Of a stretch of 64,000 bases of DNA, positions 27,767 to 36,515 are shown piece by piece. The stretch is from positions 310,001 to 374,000 of the forward strand of contig JADKIZ010000002.1 in assembly GCA_016722445.1 (NCBI GenBank). Reading direction: 5' to 3'. Position 1 is the stretch's first letter. Each line of letters starts with the position of its first letter. Below the pieces are notes generated by a model. It worked only from the letters and a program-made list of their open reading frames with translations. It did not search any database and had not been told where the DNA came from. The translations under genes and the position numbers were made by a program. Source of the DNA: Flavobacteriales bacterium. GTDB taxonomy: Bacteria > Bacteroidota > Bacteroidia > Flavobacteriales_D > Sanyastnellaceae.

Positions 27767-28936
27767 TCAGACTTCTTTGTAAGTTGTAATAGTCATCGTT
27801 TGATTGTGTAGTGAACAACCCACCGTATTCATTAAAGGTGATATTTCTCCATTGGAATAAAAGCCGGTGAAAGCAGGCTTATCTCCAAAAACTGAACAGA
27901 CTGATTCTACTTCTTCTTCCACTCGTTGGTCAAGTACAATTTTTCTACCGACACAACTGATCATCATGACGAGATCAGGTTGATTTTCCGTAAGCGACAT
28001 TTCAGCAGCTTGTGCAGCACCATCGACAAGACGATCAAAGTTGGCCATCATAAATTGAACACTGGCTCCATTGGGAATATTACCTGCAAACTTCATCGAA
28101 CCTTCATTTTCATCAATAGAAAGTATGGTACGCACCAATTGGGTTTTTGAATTTTCACCTAGTATACAAAGCGGAAATAACAAGGCTGACCCCGGTAATT
28201 CAGCGGCACGTGCTCCCAGATAACGCTTGTAAACTTCCAATGCGCCTTCTCCATCCAATTCGAAGAGTACATTGTCTTCAGACTTTGTGACTTTACGAAC
28301 AGGACCAAACACATCCCAACCACCTTGTGAGCCATGATTCACTTGTAATCGGTTGCCATAAAAACCAATGGCAACAATCTGATCAGGCGCAGGCAAAGCA
28401 TCGGCTCCAACAAATGTTTTGGAAAACCTTCCAGCATCTGCCGCCAATCCGCCAGTAACAACGACACCAGATGGTAACTCGTGATTTACACCTCGAACTA
28501 ATTCATCGCCATTAACACTAATGCCATCAGAAAAAATCAGAATATGACTGAGGTCCGAAGATGCCAATTGTTGTCTTATCGCTTCTCCACACGCAAAACT
28601 GTTGTTGAATTCTCCAACGGCGATTTTGATCACTTTGAGTTTTGTATGTTCGAAATTACAGGCTGTTACACTCACTGTATTATCGAAAACCATTTTGCCA
28701 TGAATTTCTCCCGCTGTGCTGGCCATAATAATATGTGCATTGTTATAGCGAGATTTCAATTCCTTGAGAACGTCTTCTGAGGCGATGACATCGATACCGC
28801 CGAAAGCAAATACGAGATTGGCTTGCCCGTTCATTGTCGAAGCGTCCTGCGTCGACCATCCTGTTTCTTTTTTCCACAGGATTTGTTCTGTATGCATGTT
28901 AAGGGTGTTGTTTGATTCGAACTTTTCTACGCGCAT
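27767..28936 (-). CDS. FIST-domain sensory protein
   Basis: 389 aa. FIST_N (about 35-225: VFAFGGIDVIASEDVLKELK, IIMASTAGEIHG, GVVVTGGLAAD) followed by FIST_C (about 225-385: YLGARAAELPGSALLFPLCI, CVGRKIVLDQRVEEEVES, GFYSNGEISP). FIST domains are predicted ligand-binding sensors, proposed for amino acids, and are often coupled to kinases or chemoreceptors. The stop sits 2 bp before the kinase start, so the pair is one unit. An alternative start is the Met at 28897. Confidence 0.92.
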   Translation of the reverse strand: MRVEKFESNNTLNMHTEQILWKKETGWSTQDASTMNGQANLVFAFGGIDVIASEDVLKELKSRYNNAHIIMASTAGEIHGKMVFDNTVSVTACNFEHTKLKVIKIAVGEFNNSFACGEAIRQQLASSDLSHILIFSDGISVNGDELVRGVNHELPSGVVVTGGLAADAGRFSKTFVGADALPAPDQIVAIGFYGNRLQVNHGSQGGWDVFGPVRKVTKSEDNVLFELDGEGALEVYKRYLGARAAELPGSALLFPLCILGENSKTQLVRTILSIDENEGSMKFAGNIPNGASVQFMMANFDRLVDGAAQAAEMSLTENQPDLVMMISCVGRKIVLDQRVEEEVESVCSVFGDKPAFTGFYSNGEISPLMNTVGCSLHNQTMTITTYKEV

Positions 28937-29038
28937 CGATCAAAATGTTTCATTTTCAGCTCATCTTCATGACTTTAGATGAGTAAAAACCGGCTGAAAA
29001 GTTTCATTACTTATGGTTAAGTTTCGATACTCCTGATT

Positions 29039-29046
29039 TACGTTTG
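29039..29046 (+). promoter_or_regulatory. Bacteroidota -7 box of gldA
   Basis: TACGTTTG, an exact TAnnTTTG match, 21 bp before the gldA ATG at 29067. Confidence 0.55.
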
Positions 29047-29066
29047 CTTCAGAAAACTGAGTATTT

Positions 29067-29999
29067 ATGTCGATTACAGCAAACGAGGTAACCAAATTAT
29101 ACGGCCATCAACGAGCTCTCCACGAAGTGAGTTTTTCCATTTCGAAAGGTGAGGTGGTTGGGTTCCTCGGACCCAATGGCGCAGGCAAAAGCACTATGAT
29201 GAAGATCATAACGTGCTACATTCCTCCGACTTCCGGAAGTGTATCGGTATGCGGTTTTGATGTTCGCGAACAAAGTATTGATGCACGCAAGTGTATTGGC
29301 TACTTACCCGAACACAATCCGCTTTATACAGACATGTACGTTCGTGAATACCTCACTTTTGTTGCGAAAATTTACAAGTTGAAAAATGCCGCTAAGCGTG
29401 TAGAAGAAATGATCGATATGGTAGGACTTGGTGTTGAAGCTCACAAAAAAATTGAAGCTCTCTCCAAAGGTTACCGACAGCGGGTTGGCATCGCACAGTC
29501 CATGATTCATGACCCAAAGGTGCTTATTCTTGATGAACCTACAAGCGGACTCGATCCAAATCAACTTGCTGAGATCAGAGATCTGATCATTCGCATTGGT
29601 AAAGAAAAAACGGTTATGCTTTCAACGCACATCATGCAGGAAGTAGAAGCCATTTGCGACAGAGCGATCATCATTAGCAAAGGACTCATTGTAGCCGATA
29701 GTCCAACATCCGAATTATCACATCTCACCGCAACTGGCTCTTATGAAATCACGGTGGAATTCAGTGATCATATTAATCCTGCGACGATTCAAAATCTAAT
29801 TGGTGTAAGTAGTATAGTAGCCACAGGAAAAAACTGTTGGACGATAAAGACCAACACCTCCAGAGACATTCGTAAAGACATTGCTGATTTAGCGACTTCG
29901 CAAGGCCTTTCGATTCTGACACTCACGAAGAAAGAGCAGAAACTGGAGGATATTTTCAAAGAGCTTACGACATCCCGAGCTTCATCGACGGCGGAATAG
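29067..29999 (+). CDS. gldA: Gliding motility ABC transporter ATP-binding protein GldA
   Basis: 310 aa. Walker A GPNGAGKST at 35-43, signature LSKGYRQRVGIAQ from 132, Walker B VLILDEPTSG at 152-161, then a C-terminal extension ending in an acidic tail. GldA with GldF and GldG forms an ABC transporter tied to gliding in Flavobacterium. The permeases gldF and gldG are not in the window, which is common because gldA is often unlinked. Its 3' end overlaps convergent nadE by 35 bp. Confidence 0.85.
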   Translation: MSITANEVTKLYGHQRALHEVSFSISKGEVVGFLGPNGAGKSTMMKIITCYIPPTSGSVSVCGFDVREQSIDARKCIGYLPEHNPLYTDMYVREYLTFVAKIYKLKNAAKRVEEMIDMVGLGVEAHKKIEALSKGYRQRVGIAQSMIHDPKVLILDEPTSGLDPNQLAEIRDLIIRIGKEKTVMLSTHIMQEVEAICDRAIIISKGLIVADSPTSELSHLTATGSYEITVEFSDHINPATIQNLIGVSSIVATGKNCWTIKTNTSRDIRKDIADLATSQGLSILTLTKKEQKLEDIFKELTTSRASSTAE

Positions 30000-30816
30000 T
30001 ACACACGGGAATTGGCAACATTTTGTGTTGATTCGCACGATTCATCCGAACATAAATATCAAGTACCTTTTTTTGTCGGTCAGAAATAATGACTTCATGC
30101 CCCTGAAGCTGAAATCCATCAAAATGTTTTAACCAATGCTGTTTCCGATAATCGTACTTTTCACAAAGTGCCATGGCCCATTCCAATTCAGGATAGCTGG
30201 CTCCTATCTGTTCTTCATCCGTACGATCATCACCCCACAATCCATCGGTAGGTGAGGCTTTCAAAATACTTTGAACTATACCTAGTTCTTTCGCCAATGC
30301 ATACACCTCACTTTTGGTGAGATCCGCGATTGGTGAAATATCTACTCCGCCATCGCCGTACTTGGTAAAAAAACCAACGCCAAAATCTTCAATTTTGTTC
30401 CCTGTTCCGGCTACAAGCAATCGGTGAATCCCCGCAAAATAATAGAGCGTTGTCATGCGTATACGTGCACGGGTATTTGCAAGGGATAGATGCAGTAAAT
30501 GTTGATCCTCTGTTTTTGGAACCGCACTCATGAATGAATCAAACGTTGCCGTAAGTTCAATGCGGTGATCGCTTGCCATAGGATACTTTCCTTTGATCCA
30601 GTCGATATGTTCCTGAGCCCTGCTCACCTGACTCGCCGCCTGATAAATCGGCATTTCGAGCATGATGACCTTTTTTCCCGTCATGGCACATAGCGTCGAC
30701 GTGAGTGCCGAATCAATTCCTCCACTGATGCCAATAACAAAACCTTCAGTTCGACTTTTCTCACAATAATCTTGGAGCCAATTGACAATGTGATCAATGA
30801 TTGCTTTAGACTGCAT
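29965..30816 (-). CDS. nadE: Ammonia-dependent NAD synthetase
   Basis: 283 aa from the ATG at 30816. The ATP-pyrophosphatase P-loop is GFVIGISGGIDSALTS (SGGIDSA at 31-37). KIEDFGVGFFTKYGDGGVDI is the NaAD/ammonia site block, and SPTDGLWGDDRTDEEQIG is also characteristic. There is no N-terminal glutaminase domain, so ammonia is the direct nitrogen source. It converges on gldA with a 35-bp overlap of coding ends. It is near gldB, a neighbourhood seen in other Bacteroidota. Confidence 0.94.
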   Translation of the reverse strand: MQSKAIIDHIVNWLQDYCEKSRTEGFVIGISGGIDSALTSTLCAMTGKKVIMLEMPIYQAASQVSRAQEHIDWIKGKYPMASDHRIELTATFDSFMSAVPKTEDQHLLHLSLANTRARIRMTTLYYFAGIHRLLVAGTGNKIEDFGVGFFTKYGDGGVDISPIADLTKSEVYALAKELGIVQSILKASPTDGLWGDDRTDEEQIGASYPELEWAMALCEKYDYRKQHWLKHFDGFQLQGHEVIISDRQKKVLDIYVRMNRANQHKMLPIPVCTIPPSMKLGMS

Positions 30817-30878
30817 ATCCTGTCTTTGAATTTTAACCGACGAAATTACAGGCTTTGCTGCTGTTGCGATCAACAACC

Positions 30879-30907
30879 AAAAAAAAAGGCCGCCACATGG
30901 ACAGCCT
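30879..30907 (-). terminator. Rho-independent terminator after the barrel gene
   Basis: On the minus strand AGGCTGTC (30900-30907) pairs with GGCGGCCT (30887-30894, with G-T pairs) and is followed by about ten T. It lies 28 bp after the stop at 30935. Confidence 0.8.
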
Positions 30908-30934
30908 CAGTTACTATTTATACGCTCGCTTTGA

Positions 30935-31755
30935 TTAGAACATAAATCCAACGTTGAGCGATATAAAATTGCCAATGGCATTGAGATCAAAAGTCTCTGG
31001 TTTCTTATTAAAAATCTGCGGTTTACCTGTGCTATCCAATGTAACACCTTCGTTGTTCAACATATTGCTGAAACCATTGTTGAAGGTTATACCAGCAAGT
31101 AAGCTTGAATTGCCGCTGAGGTTGTATTCGATACCCGCACCAATGATCAGGCTTGAACGGAATAATTTGATATCGTCTTTGATATCATTGTCTGTTGACG
31201 TTTCAGCCTTGATCACAGCTGATCCCAAGTATCACTGGATTCATCGATATCCGGAGTGTTTGGATCGTCAATAATCGTATTTCTAATTTGGTCGTAAGTC
31301 AATTCATCGTCTGCTTTTGCACCGATGTTCATAGCCAAACCAAGACCAAACTGAGCCCAATAAGTAATGTATCCAATCTCATTGGTGCGCAATTTCAAGG
31401 TGAGTGGGATTTCCAAATACTTCACATTGTATGTTCTGTTTAACTCTACAATGACTTCTTGATTGAATGAAGACGTATTTGTTTTATAAAGTGACTTGTA
31501 ATAATAACTCAATTCTCCACCCGTGTTGATCACATTTAAACCGGTTCCTAAAGCATAGTTTTCAGTAAACATTTTGTCTATCATGATACCGAAACCGAAC
31601 CGCAGCTTATTTGATCCTTGTTCGATGTCTTTATTGTTGGGTTTCATCCAGGAAAAATTTGGATCCACATGCAAGGCAATCTTCCACTCCTGTTCCTGCG
31701 CCATAGCAGAAATTGATAAACAAAGGGCTGCGAGCAACAAAATTCGATTTTTCAT
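30935..31755 (-). CDS. PorT-family outer-membrane beta-barrel protein, frameshifted
   Basis: About 273 aa if repaired. The signal peptide NRILLLAALCLSISAMAQ is followed by alternating beta strands: WKIALHVDPNFSWMKP, LRFGFGIMIDKMFTENYALG, KYLEIPLTLKLRTNEIGYI, AQFGLGLAMNIGAKAD, and in the second fragment SLIIGAGIEYNLSGNSSLLA and ISLNVGFMF with a terminal Phe. The fragments 31213-31755 and 30935-31228 join by adding one base at 31221-31232. This is the eight-stranded barrel pattern of PorT/OMP_b-brl_2. A specific T9SS role is not shown. Confidence 0.83.
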
Positions 31756-31784
31756 ATGAAGGTGTTTTTACGTGTATAAACTTG

Positions 31785-31792
31785 CAAAAATA
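31785..31792 (-). promoter_or_regulatory. Bacteroidota -7 box of the barrel gene
   Basis: TATTTTTG on the minus strand, an exact TAnnTTTG match, 29 bp upstream of the ATG at 31755. Confidence 0.55.
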
Positions 31793-31853
31793 TCCGAGAA
31801 CAATTCCCGGTTCTGTAATTCGTTATTGTTAACGAGGTCAAAGCTAAAAGAAA

Positions 31854-32896
31854 ATGATGATGAGGTATACAACCATCTTGATCATGTTATTCATGATCGG
31901 CTGTGGAGGATGTCACGATGACAAACCACTACAGAAAGTAGAACTATCGCCTGAAACGGAACAGGTACAGATCAGTTTCCGGCGATTCGACCGCGATCTT
32001 TTCAACATCGATTTCAATCAGCCGACCGTCGCCAGCCAACAATTGTACCAGAAGTATGGTTCCTTTTTCTGCAACTTCGTGGAATACGATCTCATGCTGG
32101 CAGCCTGCAATTCGGATAGCGTTGGCACACTCCTTCGTCCTTTTGTGAACAACCGGGATATCCGGGAAACACATGATGAAATTGAAAAGGTATTCACGGA
32201 AGACAAAATTGAGTCCATCAACGAAGACTTGTCTGAATGCCTCCAACGTTGGAATCACTACTTCCCGGATAGTATTATTCCAACAGTTGTCTATTATCAG
32301 TCAGCATGGAACGCAAATATTTCAACGCAGGATTCTACGTTGGCAATTTCATTGGATTGTTACCTCGGGCCTGATAATAAGATCACCAAACAACTTTATG
32401 GTGAAGCATTTCCCAATTACAAAAAAAACAACATGGATGAAAAATTCATGGTGGCTGATGCCATGAAAGGTTGGGTAGCATGGAAATTTAGAAAATACTA
32501 TGAGAAAAAGACCTGTTGTCTGAGTTGATCTTTTATGGTAAATTGATGTACCTCGCTGAGGCACTTACACCTGACACTCCTGATTCTCTCATGATGAGCT
32601 GGAACACCCGCCAATATGAATGGGCAAAAGCCCATGAATTCAGTATCTGGAAATCAATTGCGAATGACAAAGTGATGTACTCCACCAAAGATGCTGAAAT
32701 CAACAAGTGGTTTGCTGATGGTCCATTTACTGGGGCACAAGGCGTGCCGCAGGATTCAGCACCTCAATTGGGGGTATGGATTGGCTGGAATATCGTGAGA
32801 CAATACATGAATTCACATCCCGAAATTGCACCAACAAACCTCATTGGTGAAAAAGACTATTTCAAAATACTTTCGGGTTATCGGCCGGATAGGTAA
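31854..32896 (+). CDS. gldB: Gliding motility lipoprotein GldB, frameshifted
   Basis: About 347 aa if repaired. The lipoprotein signal is ILIMLFMIGCGGC, with the acylated Cys at about residue 17. The N-terminal ISFRRFDRDLFNIDF, the central YDLMLAACNSDSVGTLLRPF and the C-terminal QLGVWIGWNIVRQYMNSHPE match GldB, an essential lipoprotein of the T9SS/gliding machinery. The fragments 31854-32528 and 32516-32896 join by adding one A in the run at 32505-32509 (YYEKKDLLSELIFYGKLMYL). In Flavobacterium johnsoniae gldB is followed by gldC; here gldC is about 13 kb away. Confidence 0.87.
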
Positions 32897-33040
32897 GGCA
32901 ATCCATTTGTTGAAATGGCTCGAAGGCTTGGTTAGATGTCTTAATTAGAAATAAATAAGTTGCCTATGCTTTTCATCATAGGATTACGAAGAATGAGATA
33001 TAGATTCGCACAGAATCGTAACTATCCATTCAAATTTCAT

Positions 33041-34818
33041 ATGATCAAACTGAAACCCTTCGCCGGTCTGGTAGCACTCATCGCTTTGACCATCTTTTCA
33101 TCCTGTAAAAAGGAAAATTCGGATGATACTGATACACCTGTCACACCAACCCCATCAGGAAATTCCACCTATCTATCTGGCACTGTTGTAGACAGAACAG
33201 GCTCCCTTCTCGAAGGCGTGACGGTCTTTTATGGTTCAGAGATCACCACTACTGACAACCATGGATACTTCACATTTGGTTCGGTCAGTTGTGGCGAAAG
33301 AGTTTATGTCAGAACTGAAAAAAACGGTTTCTTCAATGGAAGTCTGGGCGCTATCGCCAGTGTGAGCAGTCAGACAAATTTGAATATTGTCATGACAGAT
33401 AATTCAGTGGACTACACATTCAATGCGGCTGCAGGACAACTCATCAATTTACCAGGCGGAGCATCTATTGACTTTACACCAAATTCAATTGCCACTGAGA
33501 GCGGAACGGCGTACAATGGCAACGTGAATGTGGCTTCCGAATACCTCGATCCTGACGATCTGGACTTTCAAAATATTATTCCCGGAGGAGACCTCATTGG
33601 AATGGATCAAGACGATGCCATGCAACAACTGGTTTCTTATGGTATGTTGATGGTGACCCTGACAGACAACAGCGGTAATGAACTCAATTTACTTTCCGGC
33701 AACAATGCAACGATTACTATGCCGGTTCCAGCTTCTATGGCGTCGGACGCACCTTCTCAAATGCCCTTATGGCATTATGATGAAATAACTGGAATATGGA
33801 TGGAAGAAGGTTCAGCTACTCTTATTGGCGGAGAATATGTTGGAACCGTTACTCATTTTTCTTCATGGAATGCAGATGTACCTTCAGACAGGGCTCAAGT
33901 TAGAGGAATCGTATATGACTGCAATGGTCAACCAATGGCAGGTATTCAAGTAACCGTTGGACAGGGATCAGCCACAACAGGAAGCAATGGTGAATTTCAA
34001 CGATATGTGCCAACTGGTGTGAGTTTCGATGTATATGTAAATTCTTCGGCTTTAGGATTAACATCATCAAGTGTGAATGTACCTTCAATGACAGCGGGAG
34101 ATGTTTTTGACGCCATTCAGTTAAGCACCGAATGTGTTGCATACGTATCATTCAATATTACCTGCAACAATGGCGGAGATGTAAATGGATACGCCGCTGT
34201 CAATTGGGGAAATCAATACACATATGTAAACATTACCCATACCGGAAACTACAAGTACCTGTACCAGCTGATGGAAGCAGCGGTACGCTAAATCTCATAG
34301 GTCTTACCTCCGGTGTTGCAGAAAGTGTTGCGGTGAATTTTCCATCAGCAGTGGGTGGCTCTACAAATGCCGGATCTTTTGACCTGTGCGGAAGTGGCCA
34401 ACCAACTGGGGATTACTACATTTCCCTCACCATCAATGGTGCTGGATTCAACAATTATACTTTCACACAATCCAATACTGGTCAGATGGCATACGCAACT
34501 TACAGTCCTTCTGATGATGTCACGTTGGTTTACGCTACTGAAGATGGTTCTGACTATATCACCCTAAGTCTGATTGGAAATTCATCTGGAGTATGGGATC
34601 TGGAAACAGATGTTGATGCCGCAGTCGGATTCAACCTCAATGGTGAATTGTGGTTTGCAGAAAGCGGAACACTCACCTGTCAGCAAATGGGGAATGTTGG
34701 ACAGTTAGTCACAGGAAATTTCAGTGGCTCATTCGCTCATTTCACTGGAACTGATTTCGAAACTGCTACAGTGACTAATGGAACATTCAGTGTCATACGA
34801 AATCCTGATATGAATTAA
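33041..34818 (+). CDS. Lipoprotein with carboxypeptidase-regulatory-like domains, frameshifted
   Basis: About 592 aa if repaired. The lipobox LIALTIFSSCKKE puts the acylated Cys near residue 21, with an acidic and Thr/Pro linker. Carboxypeptidase regulatory-like (CarboxypepD_reg) repeats: LSGTVVDRTGSLLEGVTVFY with TTDNHGYFTF, and later VRGIVYDCNGQPMAGIQVTV with TTGSNGEFQRYV. The middle has a ZU5-like stretch (GASIDFTPNSIATESGTAY). The fragments 32960-34291 and 34132-34818 join by one added base at 34250-34258. Surface exposure is likely, function unknown. The ATG at 33041 gives the cleanest signal peptide. Confidence 0.78.
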
Positions 34819-34918
34819 TCCAACTGATGAATAACACAGATCATTCATCTACACCATGAAATCATAATCAACCAGCGCCCATCTGCGGTTGAGCCATTTG
34901 AAAATAAACTTCAATTAT

Positions 34919-34950
34919 AACAGCCTGGATTTTTATCCAGGCTGTTTTTT
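34919..34950 (+). terminator. Rho-independent terminator
   Basis: Perfect 12-bp stem (34919-34930 with 34935-34946), loop TTTT, followed by T-rich sequence. It ends transcription from the lipoprotein gene about 100 bp after its stop. Confidence 0.9.
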
Positions 34951-35209
34951 CATCAAATGATGTATCCAACAATCAAAACTTTCAAGGGTGATGATTGATG
35001 TTTTGGAAAGCTTGGTTGCTTGATTTAGAGCCAATAGAAATACCTCATGCACTCCGCCGTTATTTCGCCTGTAAAGAGTGTAAAACAAATGCTACCATGT
35101 ATAACATCGATACACAGTCGTACAATCATATTTGCCGAACAACATGTATCCAGGTGATGACCCAATAAGAATCATCTCTTCTTAGTGAAATCTATCCTAC
35201 AGATCAAAA

Positions 35210-35227
35210 ACTCATGCATGCATGAGT
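35210..35227. repeat. 18-bp perfect palindrome
   Basis: ACTCATGCATGCATGAGT reads the same on both strands. It lies 20 bp before the first CGG repeat of the direct-repeat element upstream of ytxH. A dimeric regulator site is possible; no function is shown. Confidence 0.5.
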
Positions 35228-35247
35228 AGAACATTCATGCGAGGATA

Positions 35248-35290
35248 TTCGGACAAACTTCGGTAGTAAATAACCATGATTCGGCAGTTC
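35248..35290 (+). promoter_or_regulatory. Direct-repeat element upstream of the ytxH operon (site 1)
   Basis: TTCGG-like units start at 35248, 35259 and 35280 (TTCGGACA, TTCGGTAG, TTCGGCAGTT). Spacing is 11 and 21 bp, whole helical turns. The last unit ends about 75 bp before the ytxH ATG. Related elements lie at 40311-40345 and 43945-44000. The two-repeat, 21-bp period layout is that of LytTR-type binding sites; the link is inferred. Confidence 0.5.
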
Positions 35291-35364
35291 ATTGGTTTGG
35301 AACGATTCACGAGAAACATGTTGCTTAACATACAGCAATTTATTCCATAAGAAAAACAAGTAAT

Positions 35365-35601
35365 ATGAATTCAGGTAAAGTAGCATTAGGCATTTTAGCC
35401 GGCGTAGCTGTCGGAGCAGTTCTAGGTATTTTGTTCGCACCAGACAAGGGCTCCGCAACACGCAAAAAAATAATTGACAAAGGCGATGGTGCCATAGACG
35501 ACATGAAAGATAAACTAAGTGATTTCCTTGATGGAATATCTCAAAAATTCGAATCAATTCGTGATGAAGTCGCTAACGCAAAAAGAGAAGAAGCAAAATA
35601 G
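35365..35601 (+). CDS. YtxH-domain protein
   Basis: 78 aa. The N-terminal membrane segment VALGILAGVAVGAVLGILFA is followed by the conserved PDKGSATRKKI and an amphipathic tail ending REEAK. This is the YtxH/general-stress small membrane protein pattern. In Bacteroidota it is often found with phage-holin-like and AI-2E genes, as here (next genes at 35714 and 36516). The direct-repeat element lies 75 bp upstream, so stress-induced expression is plausible. Confidence 0.82.
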   Translation: MNSGKVALGILAGVAVGAVLGILFAPDKGSATRKKIIDKGDGAIDDMKDKLSDFLDGISQKFESIRDEVANAKREEAK

Positions 35602-35713
35602 GTGAAGAACTTTGGAAGTCAAAGAACCTCTTGTGTTCAGTAATAACCAAAGAGCGAATCACAGCTTTCTCTGAGTGGGGTCCTTAGAAATAATTATTGA
35701 TGAAATACCGAAT

Positions 35714-36061
35714 ATGGCAAATCTTTTAGATTCAGTTGAAGAACTTGCGTCCAGTGTACAGAGCTATACCACAAAAGCCATAATGCTTGCAAGGGTTCAA
35801 TTCACGGAGATACTTGCGGTCGGAATTTCAGATTTGATAGGCTCAATTTGGACCTTCATCACTTTTTCGCTCTGTATACTGTCACTCACAATTGGAATGG
35901 CCCTCTATATTGGCGATTTGCTGAAAAAAAACTATTTAGGATTTTTGGTGATGGCCGGGTTTTACTTGATCGTTTTTATTGTGGTTAAACTCTTCCTTCT
36001 GAAATCAATTAAAAGTAAAATACAAAATCGGGTCATCATAAAAATAATGCAAAAGCACTAA
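35714..36061 (+). CDS. Phage-holin-III-like membrane protein
   Basis: About 115 aa from the ATG at 35714; the frame extends to a GTG at 35675. ANLLDSVEELASSVQSY is an amphipathic start, then two membrane helices (IWTFITFSLCILSLTIGMA and LGFLVMAGFYLIVFIVVKLF) and a basic tail. The layout fits the DUF1469/PhHol_III-like family often adjacent to YtxH. These are not known to lyse cells; an envelope role is likely. It is followed immediately by the next gene. Confidence 0.6.
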   Translation: MANLLDSVEELASSVQSYTTKAIMLARVQFTEILAVGISDLIGSIWTFITFSLCILSLTIGMALYIGDLLKKNYLGFLVMAGFYLIVFIVVKLFLLKSIKSKIQNRVIIKIMQKH

Positions 36062-36458
36062 ATGGTAGAAATTTATGATCTTCAAACCCTGCGTGAATAC
36101 TCAAAAGAGTTAAAATTCGAATTGGAAATAGAAGCCATTAGAATTAAATCTCACGCACGTACAACGGCATTACAACTAAAACCAGAAAACATACTTCAGG
36201 AACTTCATGACAAACTAGCCGAACTATCCATTGAAAAAAGAACTCTCAATTCAACACTTTCAATTATCTGGAGGATTCAGCAAGTTTATTGTATCTGCTG
36301 GTAATAGCACGTTAGCAAACCGGATTGGAGGGAAAGTCCTTGATCTCGTAGTGCAACAAACAGTGAAGCGATACCCGGAAACAACAGTCAAATTCTATTT
36401 GAAAATGATAGAATTCGCTATTCAACTGGTTAAAAAAAACCAGCAACCAAAATCCTAG
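36062..36458 (+). CDS. Hypothetical protein of the ytxH module, frameshifted
   Basis: About 131 aa if repaired; starts one base after the holin-like stop. The first fragment (36062-36304) is helical and charged (LREYSKELKFELEIEAIRIK), the second (36231-36458) has SGGFSKFIVSAGNSTLANRI and LVVQQTVKRYP. Removing one A from the six-A run at 36234-36239 gives LSIEKELSIQHFQ and a continuous protein. No family recognised. It is tightly coupled to the holin-like gene and may be a soluble partner of it. Confidence 0.55.
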
Positions 36459-36515
36459 GCACTAATTCCCTGATGCCAAAAGCGAATAGGTCATTTACGC
36501 TGAAAACAGCTGAAA

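Larger units (their letters stand above)
34819..35258. other. Long intergenic region before the ytxH gene
   Basis: 546 bp separate the lipoprotein stop (34818) from the ytxH-like start (35365). It holds a terminator (34919-34950), an 18-bp palindrome (35210-35227) and the direct-repeat element (from 35248). No plausible ORF was found in it. Confidence 0.6.

Noticed and set aside
32505..32512. Programmed frameshift in gldB
   Set aside because: The run reads G AAA AAG in frame, which does not meet the X XXY YYZ rule, and a lost A is the simpler reading.
32921..35025. Short similarity between AGGCTTGGTTAG (32927 area) and AGCTTGGTTGC (35008 area) as a duplicated end of a mobile element
   Set aside because: Only about ten bases match, with no transposase, no target duplication and no inverted partner.
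35131..35145. A further copy of the regulatory motif (TTTGCCGAAC)
   Set aside because: It is a single reverse-strand unit; I found no second unit at 20-22 bp on either side.
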